64,000 bases of DNA, taken from positions 53,268,034 to 53,332,033 of the forward strand of contig OX463842.1 in assembly GCA_949825065.1 (NCBI GenBank), written 5' to 3'. This DNA comes from Odontocerum albicorne (Eukaryota > Arthropoda > Insecta > Trichoptera > Odontoceridae). Shown here in pieces: positions 10,488 to 20,984 of the stretch. Under the pieces are notes generated by a model. It saw only the letters and a program-made list of their open reading frames with translations. It was not told the DNA's origin and searched no databases. Position 1 is the first letter of the stretch. Each line of letters opens with the position of its first letter. The position numbers and the translations under genes are program-made.

Positions 10488-10531
10488 TTCACCTGACGAA
10501 GAAGACGGTGGTCTTCGAAACTTGTTGTGAA
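10488..10531 (+). ncRNA. Hammerhead-ribozyme-like motif, complete core
   Basis: All conserved parts are present in order: helix I strand ttcac (10488-10492), core ctgacga (10493-10499, fits CUGANGA), helix II gaagac/gtcttc around a ggtg loop (10501-10516), core gaaa (10517-10520), a two-base helix III (ac/gt) with a tiny loop, cleavage triplet gtt (10524-10526), and the other helix I strand gtgaa (10527-10531), a perfect complement of ttcac. Tiny helix III is typical of the minimal hammerheads in Penelope-like retroelements. No such protein is visible next to it. Activity is inferred from the fold only. Confidence 0.6.
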
Positions 10532-10559
10532 CCTAAATTAAACCTGTGGTAAACACAAA

Positions 10560-11840
10560 AATATAAAATAAGTTTTTTATTTTTATTTTACTTAGACTGT
10601 GGATAAACTATATAAGCAATATTAATAAATTGATTTCCCAGATGATGCATTTTATGTATACTTTTTAAATTTTTTATTCTGTCATGTACTTGGTTATACC
10701 TACTACATCTGATGGGCTCATTGCTAAACCGCGACTTGTTCCAAGTAAAACTGTGTACCGGAAAATGAAAAAGTAAAATTGGTTGTGATGTTGTTGGTAT
10801 GCAAAGGAGTCTCTCATCGCTTTATCGACGAGAATGTCCGTGTTCTGAAAGAAACTGGAATGTTTCACGGAGATAGAAAGACGAATTAGGATTGTAAAGC
10901 AGGCAACGTAATATTGACAAAATGTTTAAGTTTTTTCAATGCCGGATCTCTTAAGCTATTCAAGTTTGTATCGAAATACTGACACGTGGTCATACTTATA
11001 TAAGAATTTGGTTTTTAATTGAAATTTACTAGCTAAAAAAAATGTTTTAATTATGAATCAAATTTTTACTTAATTTATATAAAACTATAACTCTTGGTTT
11101 AAAAACAATAAAAAAAAAAATCAGCAAACCAGCAAGATGTTAAAATATTTCTTTGATAAAAATCGTGAAACCTGCCATTTCAGTATCTTAGTCAAAGACA
11201 TAAATAAAAATTTGTTGTGTATTTTACTGTGTATTCAAGGCATAAATAAAAATTTATTCAAGTTTTTTATTCGTTCTTTTTCTTTACAACTCAAAAAAAT
11301 TGGTCGATATCTCAACAATTTTTTTATCTTCGCTTTAATTTTACATATCTGACCGTGTACAATACGAATGGTAATCTTTGTGTCAACATTACAAAAACTG
11401 CTCGTGTGCAATAACTAGTTTGATAATTTTCAAGTAAACTTCAGCATATGAACAAAACGTTTAAAATTTTCACTACATCTGAACCACCTCCAACATTCAC
11501 TCTACAAAAATCGGTCCAGAAAATCTCGATTCAGGTTCATATTTGATATCTCCTTGGAGAGATTGTCTTCCCATATTATTCCAGGTCTGCAAGTTTGATT
11601 CGTGAAGGAGACGTTTTGATGTTTTATTCAGAGCAGAAGGTTTAAATTTTAGACAACAGTCATGCAATTTTAAGGATTTTCTCAACCGGTCAGTTTTTGT
11701 TTCTCTCGCTTAATTTTTTCTTCCGTCTGTGAAGCTGTAAACATGTATTTCACACCTAGTCTTCTGTAACATATTTGATTTGCGTTGAGCCACGGAAAGG
11801 ATTTACTTTTTGGTGTTTTATATTAAAATTTACTGTCCTC
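10560..11840. other. No gene recognised
   Basis: AT-rich with short ORFs on both strands (for example 11137-11352 plus and 11497-11685 minus) that resemble no known family and have an AT-driven composition. No repeat structure seen. Confidence 0.45.
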
Positions 11841-11849
11841 CCTGGTATG

Positions 11850-11930
11850 ATTGGTAAGTCGCATCTCTTGAATCTCGGAGTTATGGGGTTGATTTTTATT
11901 AGAATCCAAGAAATTTGTAAATGTGTTACA
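11850..11930 (+). mobile_element. SINE head-like fragment
   Basis: tggtatgattggtaagtcgc, then tctcggagttatggggttga, parallels the tRNA-like head of SINE B at 40360 (cgtggcttagtgtacgtaag, ccgagggtcgatag), followed by tttttattagaatcc. Diverged. Confidence 0.4.
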
Positions 11931-12234
11931 GTCAGTTTGTCACTTAAGTAAGGCCTGTTAAATATCTTTCTGATTTGTTTGGGTCAAATTCCTAAATTAA
12001 AAACTTTTTTAAGAACCCGAAAAACTGTTACATCAAAGATTAAAAATTTAATACAATAATAATATATTTATTTTGAAGCAAAATATGTGTTTTACGGTCG
12101 TTGTTACAAAAATGAAACTATCTTTATGACCCAATATTGCTTAAAAATTATATATATTCTTTTATTTCGTGTGAAACAAGACTGAAAAGAGTCAAATAAA
12201 TGCTGTAGAATTATGTGCACTTAAAATAATACAT

Positions 12235-12445
12235 GGGGTGATAATGTTAATGGAATAAATTCACAGAAAAAAATATAGAATGAATTAACATAACGAAATA
12301 TGGAATGAATTCACACAACAAAATATGGAATGAATTCACAGAACAAAATATAGAATGAATTCACATAACGAAATATGGAATGAATTCACAAAACGAAATA
12401 TGGAATGAATTCACAGAACAAAATATGGAATTCATTCATAAGGGA
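12235..12445 (+). repeat. 25-bp minisatellite, about 8 copies
   Basis: ggaatgaattcaca followed by (g/a/c)aac(a/g)aaatat, repeated every 25 bp, with one degenerate first unit and a degenerate inverted end (ggaattcattc). Confidence 0.85.
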
Positions 12446-12479
12446 TGAATGACAATTTAAGGATGATGTGTGGAAAAAA

Positions 12480-12790
12480 ATGAAGAACACCCTGAAATTG
12501 TTTGGGCATGTGAAACGAATATAATGAAAAATAGACTAACAGCACAATAACACAGTGGTAGAAGAAGACAACGGAAAGTATGTTTGAATCAAGTGTATGA
12601 TATTTTAAAAGAATGAAATATTAAAGATCAGAGAAATCGTAGGAGCTGTTTGAGAAGGTGTATGTATATTGAAGAGGCGAAAGATGTGTGTCACGGTGGG
12701 AAGGTCCCACATTCTCTCTTTTTCACCTAGCCCGATAGGGAAATGGCGAAACGGTATGTAACTACGTTCTTATTTTCACGTTACTTAATA
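12480..12790 (+). pseudogene. RTE-type LINE C-terminal fragment
   Basis: Contains the coding trace KLFGHVKRI (cf. WFGHVERM), then a basic segment, LNQVYDI-like sequence, RNRRSCLRRCMYIEEA and a final CVTVGRSH-like end. The order matches the other RTE-type tails in the window. Multiple stops and frameshifts; 5'-truncated. Confidence 0.65.
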
Positions 12791-12884
12791 TGGAAATGCT
12801 AAAAATGTGTGTTTGTAGCTTGGATCCTTTGTGCAAATATATGTTCAATGCCCTGTTTAATGTTGCTGAAATGATCGAAATAAA

Positions 12885-13091
12885 ATGCTCGATGCTTCTA
12901 TCCTAAATAGTCGCTCCAACACAATGTGGCCCTCTGCTGGAGGGGATAATGCCATTATGCTGCTCGGTATTCAAGGCTCCGGACAAGCGGCTTACCGACC
13001 CGGCAACACATGGCCCGTGGTCGAAGCGCTTCATGGTCGCTTGGCCATCCTGAATCCTGCAATATGTTTGCTTCGCACAGATATATTCTAA
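12885..13091 (+). other. Unrecognised GC-richer single-copy patch with a 68-codon ORF
   Basis: ORF from ATG 12885 to a stop at 13089-13091, GC content clearly above the flanks, followed by aataaataaagg, a possible polyadenylation signal. The peptide (with GIQGSGQAAYRPGNTWPVV) matches no family I can name. It may be a fragment of a mobile element or of a retroposed transcript; coding status is not supported. Confidence 0.3.
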
Positions 13092-13439
13092 TAAATAAAG
13101 GTTTTCAAAAGGAATCCTTCAATACTCGACAATGAGGATTTTACATGATCGTGTAAGCAAATATTTCATATGCCGAGAGTACAATATGGCAGTTAACTCG
13201 GATATGGTCATATTTGGTTCAATGTTGTCAGAATTTATGGTTACCTGTTAAAAATATTAGAAGTTTTTACTCTTCACCTGTGTTTAATACGAATAAGTAT
13301 AGCATTTTCCTTCACTTGTTAACATTACCGAACTATGGATGCCATAAACACTGGTAATTAGTATTTGAATCGTTGGTATAGTTTATAAATGATCTATTTT
13401 ATTTTATAAAAATTACTTATCGTCTGTCGTACAGTGGTA

Positions 13440-13831
13440 GGATTTAAGGGGTACACGAAGACTTTCAGCCAGGTCAAAGCTTTTGGAGTAGCTTCATTTA
13501 CTTCAGGCATACTCCTTAAAAGGCGTAAATGTGGCATGTTCGTGTTATATACTCCATTATCTGTTCATCTCTATGCTCGCAAAGGAGCTACTCATGTAGA
13601 GTATGTATGAAGCTACGATGATTTAGCTGGATTTATATAGCTCTACAGCTTCCTATGAGGCTGAAATCCAGACTATTTCATTGTTGGATCCGAAATAATT
13701 TGGTGATGTGTATGTAACGATGGTCGCTATCAGTGTAGCACGTGTCCTATTAGGACGTGCTGATGATCTTGATATCGACATCGTTATCTTCGTTTTCGCT
13801 GATTCTGCGTTACTTCTCGTACAGAATCATC
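13440..13831 (-). pseudogene. LTR-retroelement leader and gag start, copy 1
   Basis: Read on the minus strand, the sequence after the LTR aligns with that at 16653-16745 on the plus strand. It includes a conserved start, MSISRSSARPNRTRA here against MSTSTSSARPTRTHA there, with differences mostly at single bases. Beyond that it soon hits stops. I infer the 5' untranslated leader and the first codons of a gag gene; no capsid or polymerase is visible. Confidence 0.5.
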
Positions 13832-14302
13832 AATATAGCGAATTGCTTATTTCTATAAGTCATGATGATCTTGATTTGTTGTCAATAAATATGGACTCAG
13901 GAATGCGGATATAAATCGATAAGTGGACAGCAGGTAAATAAATAACAAAGTCTTGACAGTTGACTGGATGACAATAAAATGTATGTTTATTTCTCAGAGT
14001 GCGGACAATTTATACCAATGAATGAACCAGTTCGCGATACATATTGTATCTCGCTCTGGCGCATGGACTGGCGGTAGGTTAATTATTTATATTTGGAGAT
14101 GACTAGGCGAGTCGCAGATACTATAAAATAGTAAATATTGTTGTTGTTCGTAGCGTGTAACAATCCCTGAATTCTTCATCGGTCATTGCCCCTGTATGTT
14201 TATTATTAACAATAGTTAATTTAATTCAATTGTGTTTAACAATTCACTTATTCATTTTGACAATTATTTATTTATTTATTTATCTGGGTAGGTATTCCTA
14301 CA
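13832..14302 (-). repeat. Solo LTR, copy 1 (pointing left)
   Basis: On the minus strand it starts TGTAGG at 14302 and has tataaattg (14015-14007) and aataaa (13991-13986), spaced as in copy 2 at 16174. Blocks such as caatgaccgatgaa, ccgcattcctga and caaatcaa-atcatcatgac are shared with copy 2 in the same order. TATA box closely followed by a polyadenylation signal is the usual U3-R arrangement. The inner edge is uncertain (13832 or 13878). No partner LTR in the same orientation was seen. Confidence 0.65.
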
Positions 14303-14563
14303 TAGCTCCCTTCCTAGTGAACGCAGAGAGCGCGTGTCTTGCGTGAACGTTAGGTTCCGGTGCATCTGACGTCGGGCTGGTCGTCCGTTCCCCGTGTCGA
14401 AGTAGGTACGTGGATAACATCAGCGCGTGGCGTTTTTTCCCAGATCTGTCGGTCAGATGGGTGATGCGGAAACAGGGGGTAGGCTTGGTCGTCTCTCACT
14501 AAATTTGAATTGTCTGCGGTGCTTGGTTGGTCGTTGCGTTGATCGTCGATGATTGGTTGTGTG
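14303..14563. other. GC-richer spacer, nothing recognised
   Basis: Single-copy sequence of raised GC content between the LTR and the 68/71-bp array. No clear ORF or motif. Confidence 0.4.
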
Positions 14564-15122
14564 GATCAAGTTGCAGATGGCGTCCGCGGTGGAAGGTGGA
14601 TCTGCAATTACTTGATGATGGTGGTGATGGTGTGGATCAAGTTGCAGATGGCATCCGATGTAGAAGGTTAATCTGCAGTGGCTTGATGATGATGGTGATG
14701 ATGTAGATCAAGTTGCAGATGGCTTCCGATGTGGAAGGTTGATCTGCGGTGGCTTGATGATGATGATAGTGATGTAGATCAAGTTGCAGATGGCTTCCGA
14801 TGTGGAAGGTTGATCTGCGGTGGCTTGATGATGATAATGATGTTGATCAAGTTGCAGATGGCTTCCGATGTGGAAGGTTGATCTGCGGTGGCTTGATGAT
14901 GATAATGATGTTGATCAAGTTGCAGATGGCTTCCGATGTGGAAGGTTGATCTGCGGTGGCTTAGTGATGATAATGATGTTGATCAAGTTGCAGATGGCTT
15001 CCGATGTGGAAGGTTGATCTGCGGTGGCTTGATGATGGTGGTGATGGCGGAGATCAAGTTGCAGATGGCGTCCGCGGTGGACGGTTGATCTGCAGGTGCT
15101 TGATGATGATGATGGAGTCTGC
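14564..15122 (-). repeat. 68/71-bp minisatellite, about 8 copies
   Basis: gatcaagttgcagatggc recurs at 14564, 14635, 14706, 14777, 14845, 14913, 14981 and 15052 (spacing 71, 71, 71, 68, 68, 68, 71). The 3-bp difference lies in a gat/gatg microsatellite inside the unit. It starts just downstream of the H2B-like ORF on the minus strand. Confidence 0.9.
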
Positions 15123-15310
15123 GGTGCTCGTTGCTGCAGCGTGGTTGTAGCGTGGTTGTATCGATGTTCGTGGTTGTATCGATGTTGTAGCGATGCTTGT
15201 CTGCTGCTGCATCTTGTCGGTCAGTAATTCGTCGAGGGAGGCAATCCTGTAAATCGTGTGGCTGATCGCTAGGACTGACCTCACGTGAGCTGGCGTCGGG
15301 CTCGTCCAAA

Positions 15311-15562
15311 TCAGATGTAGTGTTGTATCTGAGTGACGGCTCTGGTGTCCTTGCTGGCGGCGTGCTTGGCCATTTCGCCGGGGAGTAGAATCTTGACGGT
15401 GGTCTGGATCTCTCTGCTGGTGATGATGATCATCTTGTTGTAGTGGGCGAGGCGGTTGGCGTTGGCGGCGGTGCGCTCGAAAATCTCGTTGACGAAACTG
15501 TTCATGATGCTCGTTGCGTTGCTGCTGATGATGGCGGTGTCGAGTTGCATTTGTTCTGACAT
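15311..15562 (-). pseudogene. Histone H2B-like ORF, C-terminal half only
   Basis: The 83-codon frame carries most of the H2B histone fold after helix 1: [39 protein letters not shown] and RAVTQ. In real H2B these are helices 2, 3 and C, and H2B is about 123 residues long. Missing are the basic N-terminal tail and most of helix 1; a trace ([10 protein letters not shown]) lies just upstream in another frame, which suggests a frameshift. The lysine that is ubiquitinated in the VTKY motif is Q here. The frame is GC-rich and free of stops. Upstream is a 17-bp array, downstream a 68/71-bp array, and the whole lies between two outward-facing LTRs. Probably a decayed or retroposed copy; a divergent functional variant is less likely. 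Confidence 0.75.
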
Positions 15563-15603
15563 TGCTGTCGAGTCGGCGGTATTCGATATAGTCGAGGTAT
15601 GTA

Positions 15604-15712
15604 TTCAGTTTTCGTGCAGGTTCAGTTTTCGTGCGGGTTCAGTTTTCGTGCGGGTTCGGCTTTCGTGCGGGTTCAGTTTTCGTGCGGGTTCGGTTTTCGT
15701 GCGGGTTATCAA
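15604..15712 (+). repeat. 17-bp minisatellite, about 6-7 copies
   Basis: ggttcagttttcgtgcg repeats every 17 bp with gg/gc variants. It lies where the N-terminal tail of the H2B-like gene would be expected on the minus strand. Confidence 0.9.
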
Positions 15713-16039
15713 TGTAGCGTGTGTTCTATGTATATATGTATGGCAACATACCAAATATTCACCATCCCTAAAGTTAGAGCATATTTTGCTCAAAAACAAT
15801 GTGCCTATTGGCCCCTTATGGCATATAATGAGATACCAAATTCAATAAAAGCAAAATTGTGCGAAAAATTTGGGCATCATTTTGGTTGTTGTTTTGACAG
15901 AAGTTTGAATATTTAAGTACAACTTAAGTATTCAAGAGAAAGAAAAGTAAGTGAAACGTGAACATTAAAATGTGGTATATGGAGGAAATTGTGTGATTTC
16001 ATATGTTGAAGTACACCAAATGTTGACTTATGACGGAAA

Positions 16040-16143
16040 AAAATACCTGTGTTGTTCGAGGGGAGTGGCACAGTGCGGGGTTCGAGCCGACGACCTTCCA
16101 TACGGAAGTCCCGTGCGTTACCACGAGACTATGCACCTCACGA
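16040..16143 (-). mobile_element. tRNA-derived SINE (family A), copy 3
   Basis: On the minus strand: gaggtgcatagtctcgtggt, cgcacgggacttccgtatgg, B-box-like ggctcgaaccccgc, then gtgccactcccctcgaacaa. It ends against the ttttttccgtcat block. Confidence 0.75.
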
Positions 16144-16173
16144 TTTAATCTCGCAGTTTAAATTTGATGAGAG

Positions 16174-16652
16174 TGTAGGGTACCCACGTCCCTAAATATT
16201 GTCAACATGCAGGGTCAACGACCGATGAATCAACCTCTGGATATGTACAATTGTCACATACCAGAACGTCAACACTGTTTACACGCAAATAATATTTACA
16301 TCGCATTCCAAGGTAGAAAGAGAACATATCACGCCGTCTCGCCGTTTCGACAATAAATATCCTACCCACTGTATTATCCGCAGCGCTTGCGACCACCTCA
16401 GCACGCGCAGGAGTGAGATCGAGATATACCGCGGACGCAGTCACGCGTCCCATTCTGAAATTCTATATATACCTACTTATCGTTGAATAAAGAGCACTTG
16501 TTATTATTCGCTTGACCATTCATCTCTGTTTACTATTTATTGATTATTCACTCTCACTTCCCGCATTCCTGAATCGACGTATTTTATTTTAAATACAAAA
16601 CAAATCAAAATCATCACGACGTATCAAATTAAGCATCCCGCTAAATTGATGA
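16174..16652 (+). repeat. Solo LTR, copy 2 (pointing right)
   Basis: Starts TGTAGGGTACCC. Contains tatatata (16464-16471), aataaa (16486-16491) 22 bases later, then ccgcattcctga and a leader with ttgatgaccccgaacg, which resembles the sequence that follows the left LTR in many insect LTR elements. The right edge could be near 16602 or near 16652. It is homologous to the inverted copy at 13832-14302. Confidence 0.65.
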
Positions 16653-16770
16653 CCCCGAACGAAAAGGAACACAGAATTCGACTAAAGCGAATACAGAGAT
16701 GTCAACATCAACATCATCAGCACGTCCTACTAGGACACACGCTAAAAGAGTAATATATATGACATAGGTA
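16653..16770 (+). pseudogene. LTR-retroelement leader and gag start, copy 2
   Basis: Leader followed by ATG at 16699 and a short frame, MSTSTSSARPTRTHA and a few more codons, then a stop. It is homologous to the minus-strand copy near 13735-13780. The sequence beyond 16770 is AT-rich and unrelated. Confidence 0.5.
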
Positions 16771-16774
16771 TAAA

Positions 16775-17640
16775 ATAATTAAGCTGTAACCTATTTTTAC
16801 AATTGTATGTGCCCTCAGTAAGATACAGGTAAAAACCTAGTTTACAGGAGACACGACAAATGAAAGGTAATAAACCCAGATCCGTAAAAATGAAATATTC
16901 ACTTTAAATGACCTGTTTATTTTGTGGTTATTTGTCTCGTTTTTTTTCATACTTTTTGTTACATAAAATTGCTTGTTATGTAAAAAATATTTCTTCGTGT
17001 TTATTGTTTATTTATTTGATAAATTTTCTATACGTATCGAATAAAATGTAAAATTTAGTAAGCGGAATTTGTGTATTCTAAATCTTCATAATTTCCTTCG
17101 CCGTTCCTTCAATTATGAAAACCATAATCAATCATAATCAATATGATCATAACGATACTGAAGTTTATCTTGTTATCTGCAGAATAATCATAAAACTAGG
17201 ATGTGCCACTTTGGGAAAATCAATTTGCTAAGATTCCCGATGTATTTTACTTCCAATTCTTAATTTATGATAAAGGCTGATAACATAATTATTAAAATAT
17301 TAAATTTATCGTGAACGGTTAGAATATTTTTAGATTTTCTTTTCAATATTATCCATAATTTTCATATAATTCTGTCTTTAAGATTTAGTATGTCATTATT
17401 TAGTAATTGATGAATTGTCTCTTGGAAATGTATTGTTTGTCGATCCAAAATGACATGTGTTCAGGTTGATTATAGAGACATTGTGATGCTAATATTTACT
17501 TTCGATTGCATTTATGCTAACTATGTAGGTACATGTTGATTTTTTCTTTTATTTGCATGCACGTTTGTTTCCTTATTTATTTTAAGTCAATACAGACTTG
17601 AGCACCTCCTGAAACTCGTATGTTTTTGTGACTGTGTATA
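16775..17640. other. AT-rich, nothing recognised
   Basis: No ORF above background, no repeat unit, no RNA motif. Confidence 0.5.
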
Positions 17641-17649
17641 ATTGTTTTA

Positions 17650-18600
17650 TTATTAAAACATTTTTCTTTGCAATTAATAAAACACTCAGTAATAACTGTT
17701 TTCTTTGCAATTAATGAAACACTCAGTAATTACTGTTTTCTTTACAATTAATGAAACACTCAGTAATAACTGTTTTCTTTGCAATCAATGAAACACTCAG
17801 TTAATAACTGTTTTCTTTGCAATTAATGAAACACTCAGTAAAAACTGTTTTCTTTGCAATTAATTAATCACTCAGTAATAACTGTTTTTAATATTGTTAT
17901 AAAGTACATTGTTTTGAATAATAGTTTCGTGGTATATCCCTTTTAAGGTATTTTGCCATATTTTAATATTTTATTTTTTATCTCAGTTAATATTTACTTT
18001 AAATGCATTTTTTTAATAGTGAATGATTCTAAAAGTTTAAAAAAATATATATTCAACAGTTAATAACTGTTTTCTTTGCAATTAATGAAACACTCAGTAA
18101 TAATTGTTTTCTTTGCAATGAATAAAACACTCAGTAATAACTGTTTTATTTGCAATTAACGAAACACTCAGTAATAACTGTTTTTAATATTGTTATAAAG
18201 TACATTGTTTTGTATAATAGTTTCGTGGTATATCCTTTTTAAGGTATTTTGCCATATTTTAATATTTTATTTTTTATCTCGGTTAATATTTACTTTAAAT
18301 GCATTCTTTTAATAGTGAATGACTCTCAAAGTTTAAAAAAAATATATTCAACAGTTAATAACTGTTTTCTTTGCAATTAATGAAACACTCAGTAATAACT
18401 GTTTTATTTGCAATTAACGAAACACTCAGTAATAACTGTTTTTAATATTGTTATACAGTGCATTGTTTCGTGGTATATCCCTTTTAAGATATTTTGCCGT
18501 ATTTTAATATTTTATTTTTTATCTCAGTTAATATTTACTTTAAATGCATTTTTTCAATAGTGAATGATTCTCAAAGTTTAAAAAAATATATATTCAACAT
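17650..18600 (+). repeat. Composite repeat: 36-bp arrays alternating with a roughly 190-bp block
   Basis: Short arrays of aataactgttttctttgcaa plus ttaatgaaacactcagt occur at 17650-17890, 18058-18180 and 18352-18440. Each is followed by the same block (tttttaatattgttata, tttcgtggtatatcc, ttttgccatattttaatatt, ttaaaaaaatatatattcaaca). The whole composite is present about three times with falling numbers of short units. Confidence 0.85.
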
Positions 18601-18689
18601 AAAAACTTGTATGAAAACTTTGAGGCCGATGATCGTACCGGTGAGATTTTTCCAATAAACCAGTTGGGGCTGATGATCGGCCCCGTGGG

Positions 18690-18920
18690 ATTAAAAGGGA
18701 TATACTCGTAATATAACCTGGTGAGCTCATTGCCATATGACACTCTTTTCCAACTAACCAGAAACATATTTCAAAGACCTTACTGGTTATTTATAAAAAT
18801 ATATTCATAAACAATACTTGTTATTTAAAAAAAATCTGTTTCAGCGCTGATCGAACCTACAAGCCCCGAGTTGGAAGACAAGCGTCTTACCAACAAGGTT
18901 ATGTTGGTCATACGTATGTC
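18690..18920 (-). mobile_element. tRNA-derived SINE (family B)
   Basis: On the minus strand the head has ccttgttggtaagacgcttg, then cggggcttgtaggttcgatc (B box), and the body ends with ctggttagttggaaaagagt, catatggcaatgagctcacc. The same body is found in copies at 22690, 24170, 33920, 40360 and 55577. Confidence 0.7.
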
Positions 18921-18924
18921 ATTT

Positions 18925-19190
18925 ATATAAAAATAAATCTCCTTTACATTTGTTATTCCATCGGATGGCTGCTCGGCATCTGCTTATTTAGTCACTCACA
19001 GATTGAACCAGGTATGGCCGCTCAAGGCACTCTACCCCTACACTAAGGGGTACTTCTTCATGGCACGAAGGAACGTGTTTCAACTTAAAACTTAAATGAG
19101 AATATTCAAAAGGTATTTTACGACCCTTTTATCGTTGTCATGTGAGAAATTATTTTGTCATGTGAGAGGTTATTAATGTAAATCAGAGTA
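18925..19190. other. Unclassified, nothing coding
   Basis: Includes a GC-richer patch at about 18960-19070 (tggatggctgctcggcatct... near-repeat of tgcttatttagtcactcac) that loosely resembles 8770-8860 (gagttagctgatgtgcaata, actcactcactta). A dispersed repeat is possible. Confidence 0.3.
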
Positions 19191-19194
19191 AAAA

Positions 19195-19275
19195 CTTAGG
19201 TACCGACGGAAATCGATGCCTCCACCTCAGAAAAGCAAAATAGGTTCCTTACCAACTAGACTACTGCACTTATCA
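19195..19275 (-). mobile_element. SINE B head fragment
   Basis: On the minus strand: tagtctagttggtaaggaac, then ttctgaggtggaggcatcga. Same arrangement as the other SINE B heads, diverged and without a clear body. Confidence 0.45.
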
Positions 19276-19984
19276 TATTTGCATTCGATTCACATTAAAA
19301 CTGCTGAAGTTTGAGCGAATTAAATGTTATTTTAATTTTATTTACTAGTACTATTTTTTAACCAAAATATGCTTAAAGTGAAACATCATTAGAATAATTG
19401 GAACTGAAAAATCATCTAGAGTTTCTGCGTTATTTATATTCTACGCATGCTTACGTGTTCGAGTTTTTAATAAACTTTCGTTAGCTTAGAATAAGACAAA
19501 AAAAGAATCTTCACTTTATTTCAATCTAGTTCTACGCTTTCAATAATCCCAATTTTTCTTCATATCTTCGTGATAAATTTGCTAAGTATTTGTTTTGTTT
19601 TTCAATGTACTGTCAATTTTTCTTCCATCTAGCGATAATATTCTTTTACACGCCAACACTCTACAAATAATTATACACATACTATATAAATTTTCAGTCC
19701 ACTGATCACAATTATGGAACGAACTTCTAAGATATCAGATGTTCATATTAATCCTTAACAACGTTCAATAGAGAATCAAAAATATAGAATATCACACGGA
19801 ATATCCTCTATTATTAATTTTCCTTCGTTTCCTATCCTTATTACTTATCATTAATTTCATCTTGTACCATTATTGTATCGAAATTCATCCTTTTAACAAT
19901 ATCGCTTTTTATCGGTAGGTTGAAATAGATCGATAAGTGATTTGAATTCGTATACACGAAAATGTGTCAATATTAATTTAATTC

Positions 19985-20282
19985 ATTTGTGTGGTACATA
20001 CACGCATACATACCATCACGTCAACTGCCTGTTGAGGTAGGCAGAGGGGACAAATCGCCAAACCTTCCTATCCCGACACACATACTTAGCCTCTTCCACA
20101 TCCACACACCTTGTCAAACAATGTCGACGATTTTTCTGACTTTCTACTTTTCGTTCCTTAAGTATGTAATTCAATTGATTCATCGACATTTTCCTTAGTT
20201 TTCCTCTCACACACCTTTCACTTAAATTTGCATCATATCTGTTTTGTCAGTCTTTCTTCATTCATTCGTTCCGCCTGTCCAA
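19985..20282 (-). pseudogene. RTE-type LINE C-terminal fragment
   Basis: Minus-strand coding trace: WFGQAERMNEERLTKQI, then QLNYILKERKVESQKNRR, VDVEEAKYVCRDRKVWR and a final SAYLNRQ. This is a recognisable LINE polymerase end, with frameshifts. Upstream on the same strand it is continuous with the 20-bp array, which repeats its own WFGHVER segment. Confidence 0.8.
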
Positions 20283-20742
20283 ACCACGTTCCACATGTAC
20301 ACACCACGTTCCACATGTACAAACTACGTTCCACATGTTCAAACCACGTTCCACATGTACAAACCACGTTCCACATGTACAAATCACGTTTAACATGTAC
20401 AAACCACGTTCCACATGTCCAAACCACGTTCCACATGTGCAAACCACGTTCCACATGTACAAACCACGTTCCACATGTTCAAACCACGTTCCACATGTAC
20501 AAACCACGTTCCACATGTACAAATCACGTTTAACATGTACAAACCACGTTCCACATATCCAAACCACGTTCCACATGTGCAAACCACGTTCCACATGTAC
20601 AAACCACGTTCCACATGTACAAACCACGTTTAACATGTACAAACCACGTTCCACATGTCCAAACCACGTTCCACATGTAAAAACCACGATCCACATGTAC
20701 AAACCACGATCCACATGTACAAACCACGTTCCACATGTATAG
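20283..20742 (-). repeat. 20-bp minisatellite built from the LINE WFGHVER codons, about 23 copies
   Basis: On the minus strand the unit is tggtttggacatgtggaacg, which translates as WFGHVER plus one extra codon base pair. Units are almost identical, with rare changes. The last unit at the left edge runs without a break into the rest of the LINE coding sequence (ERMNEERLTKQI). Because 20 is not a multiple of three the frame rotates, so all three frames appear open; the long ORFs here are not genes. Confidence 0.95.
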
Positions 20743-20984
20743 GCCGCGTGCTATTCTTCTTCTTACTCAACAAATCAGCCTTAAGTTTACATTTACGAGT
20801 ATATGGTACTCCTCAATATGTATCCGAATCGGCGATAGTAATGTGATAAAAAACTTGACACCGAGATAACATTGTCTTATAATAGACAAGAAACTAATCA
20901 TACGTGTTGAAAATACCGCATGTGTATATACCATATACCATACATAAACACTCGCACACGTCTTAACTCTTAAACCAGACATTA

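Noticed and set aside
14983..15309. 108-codon minus ORF downstream of the H2B-like frame
   Set aside because: Most of it is translation of the 68/71-bp array and a gat/caa-rich stretch; no known domain, and another frame is open over the same bases.
20228..20846. Several overlapping ORFs of 60-150 codons on both strands
   Set aside because: They are the three frames of a 20-bp tandem array on each strand, not genes.
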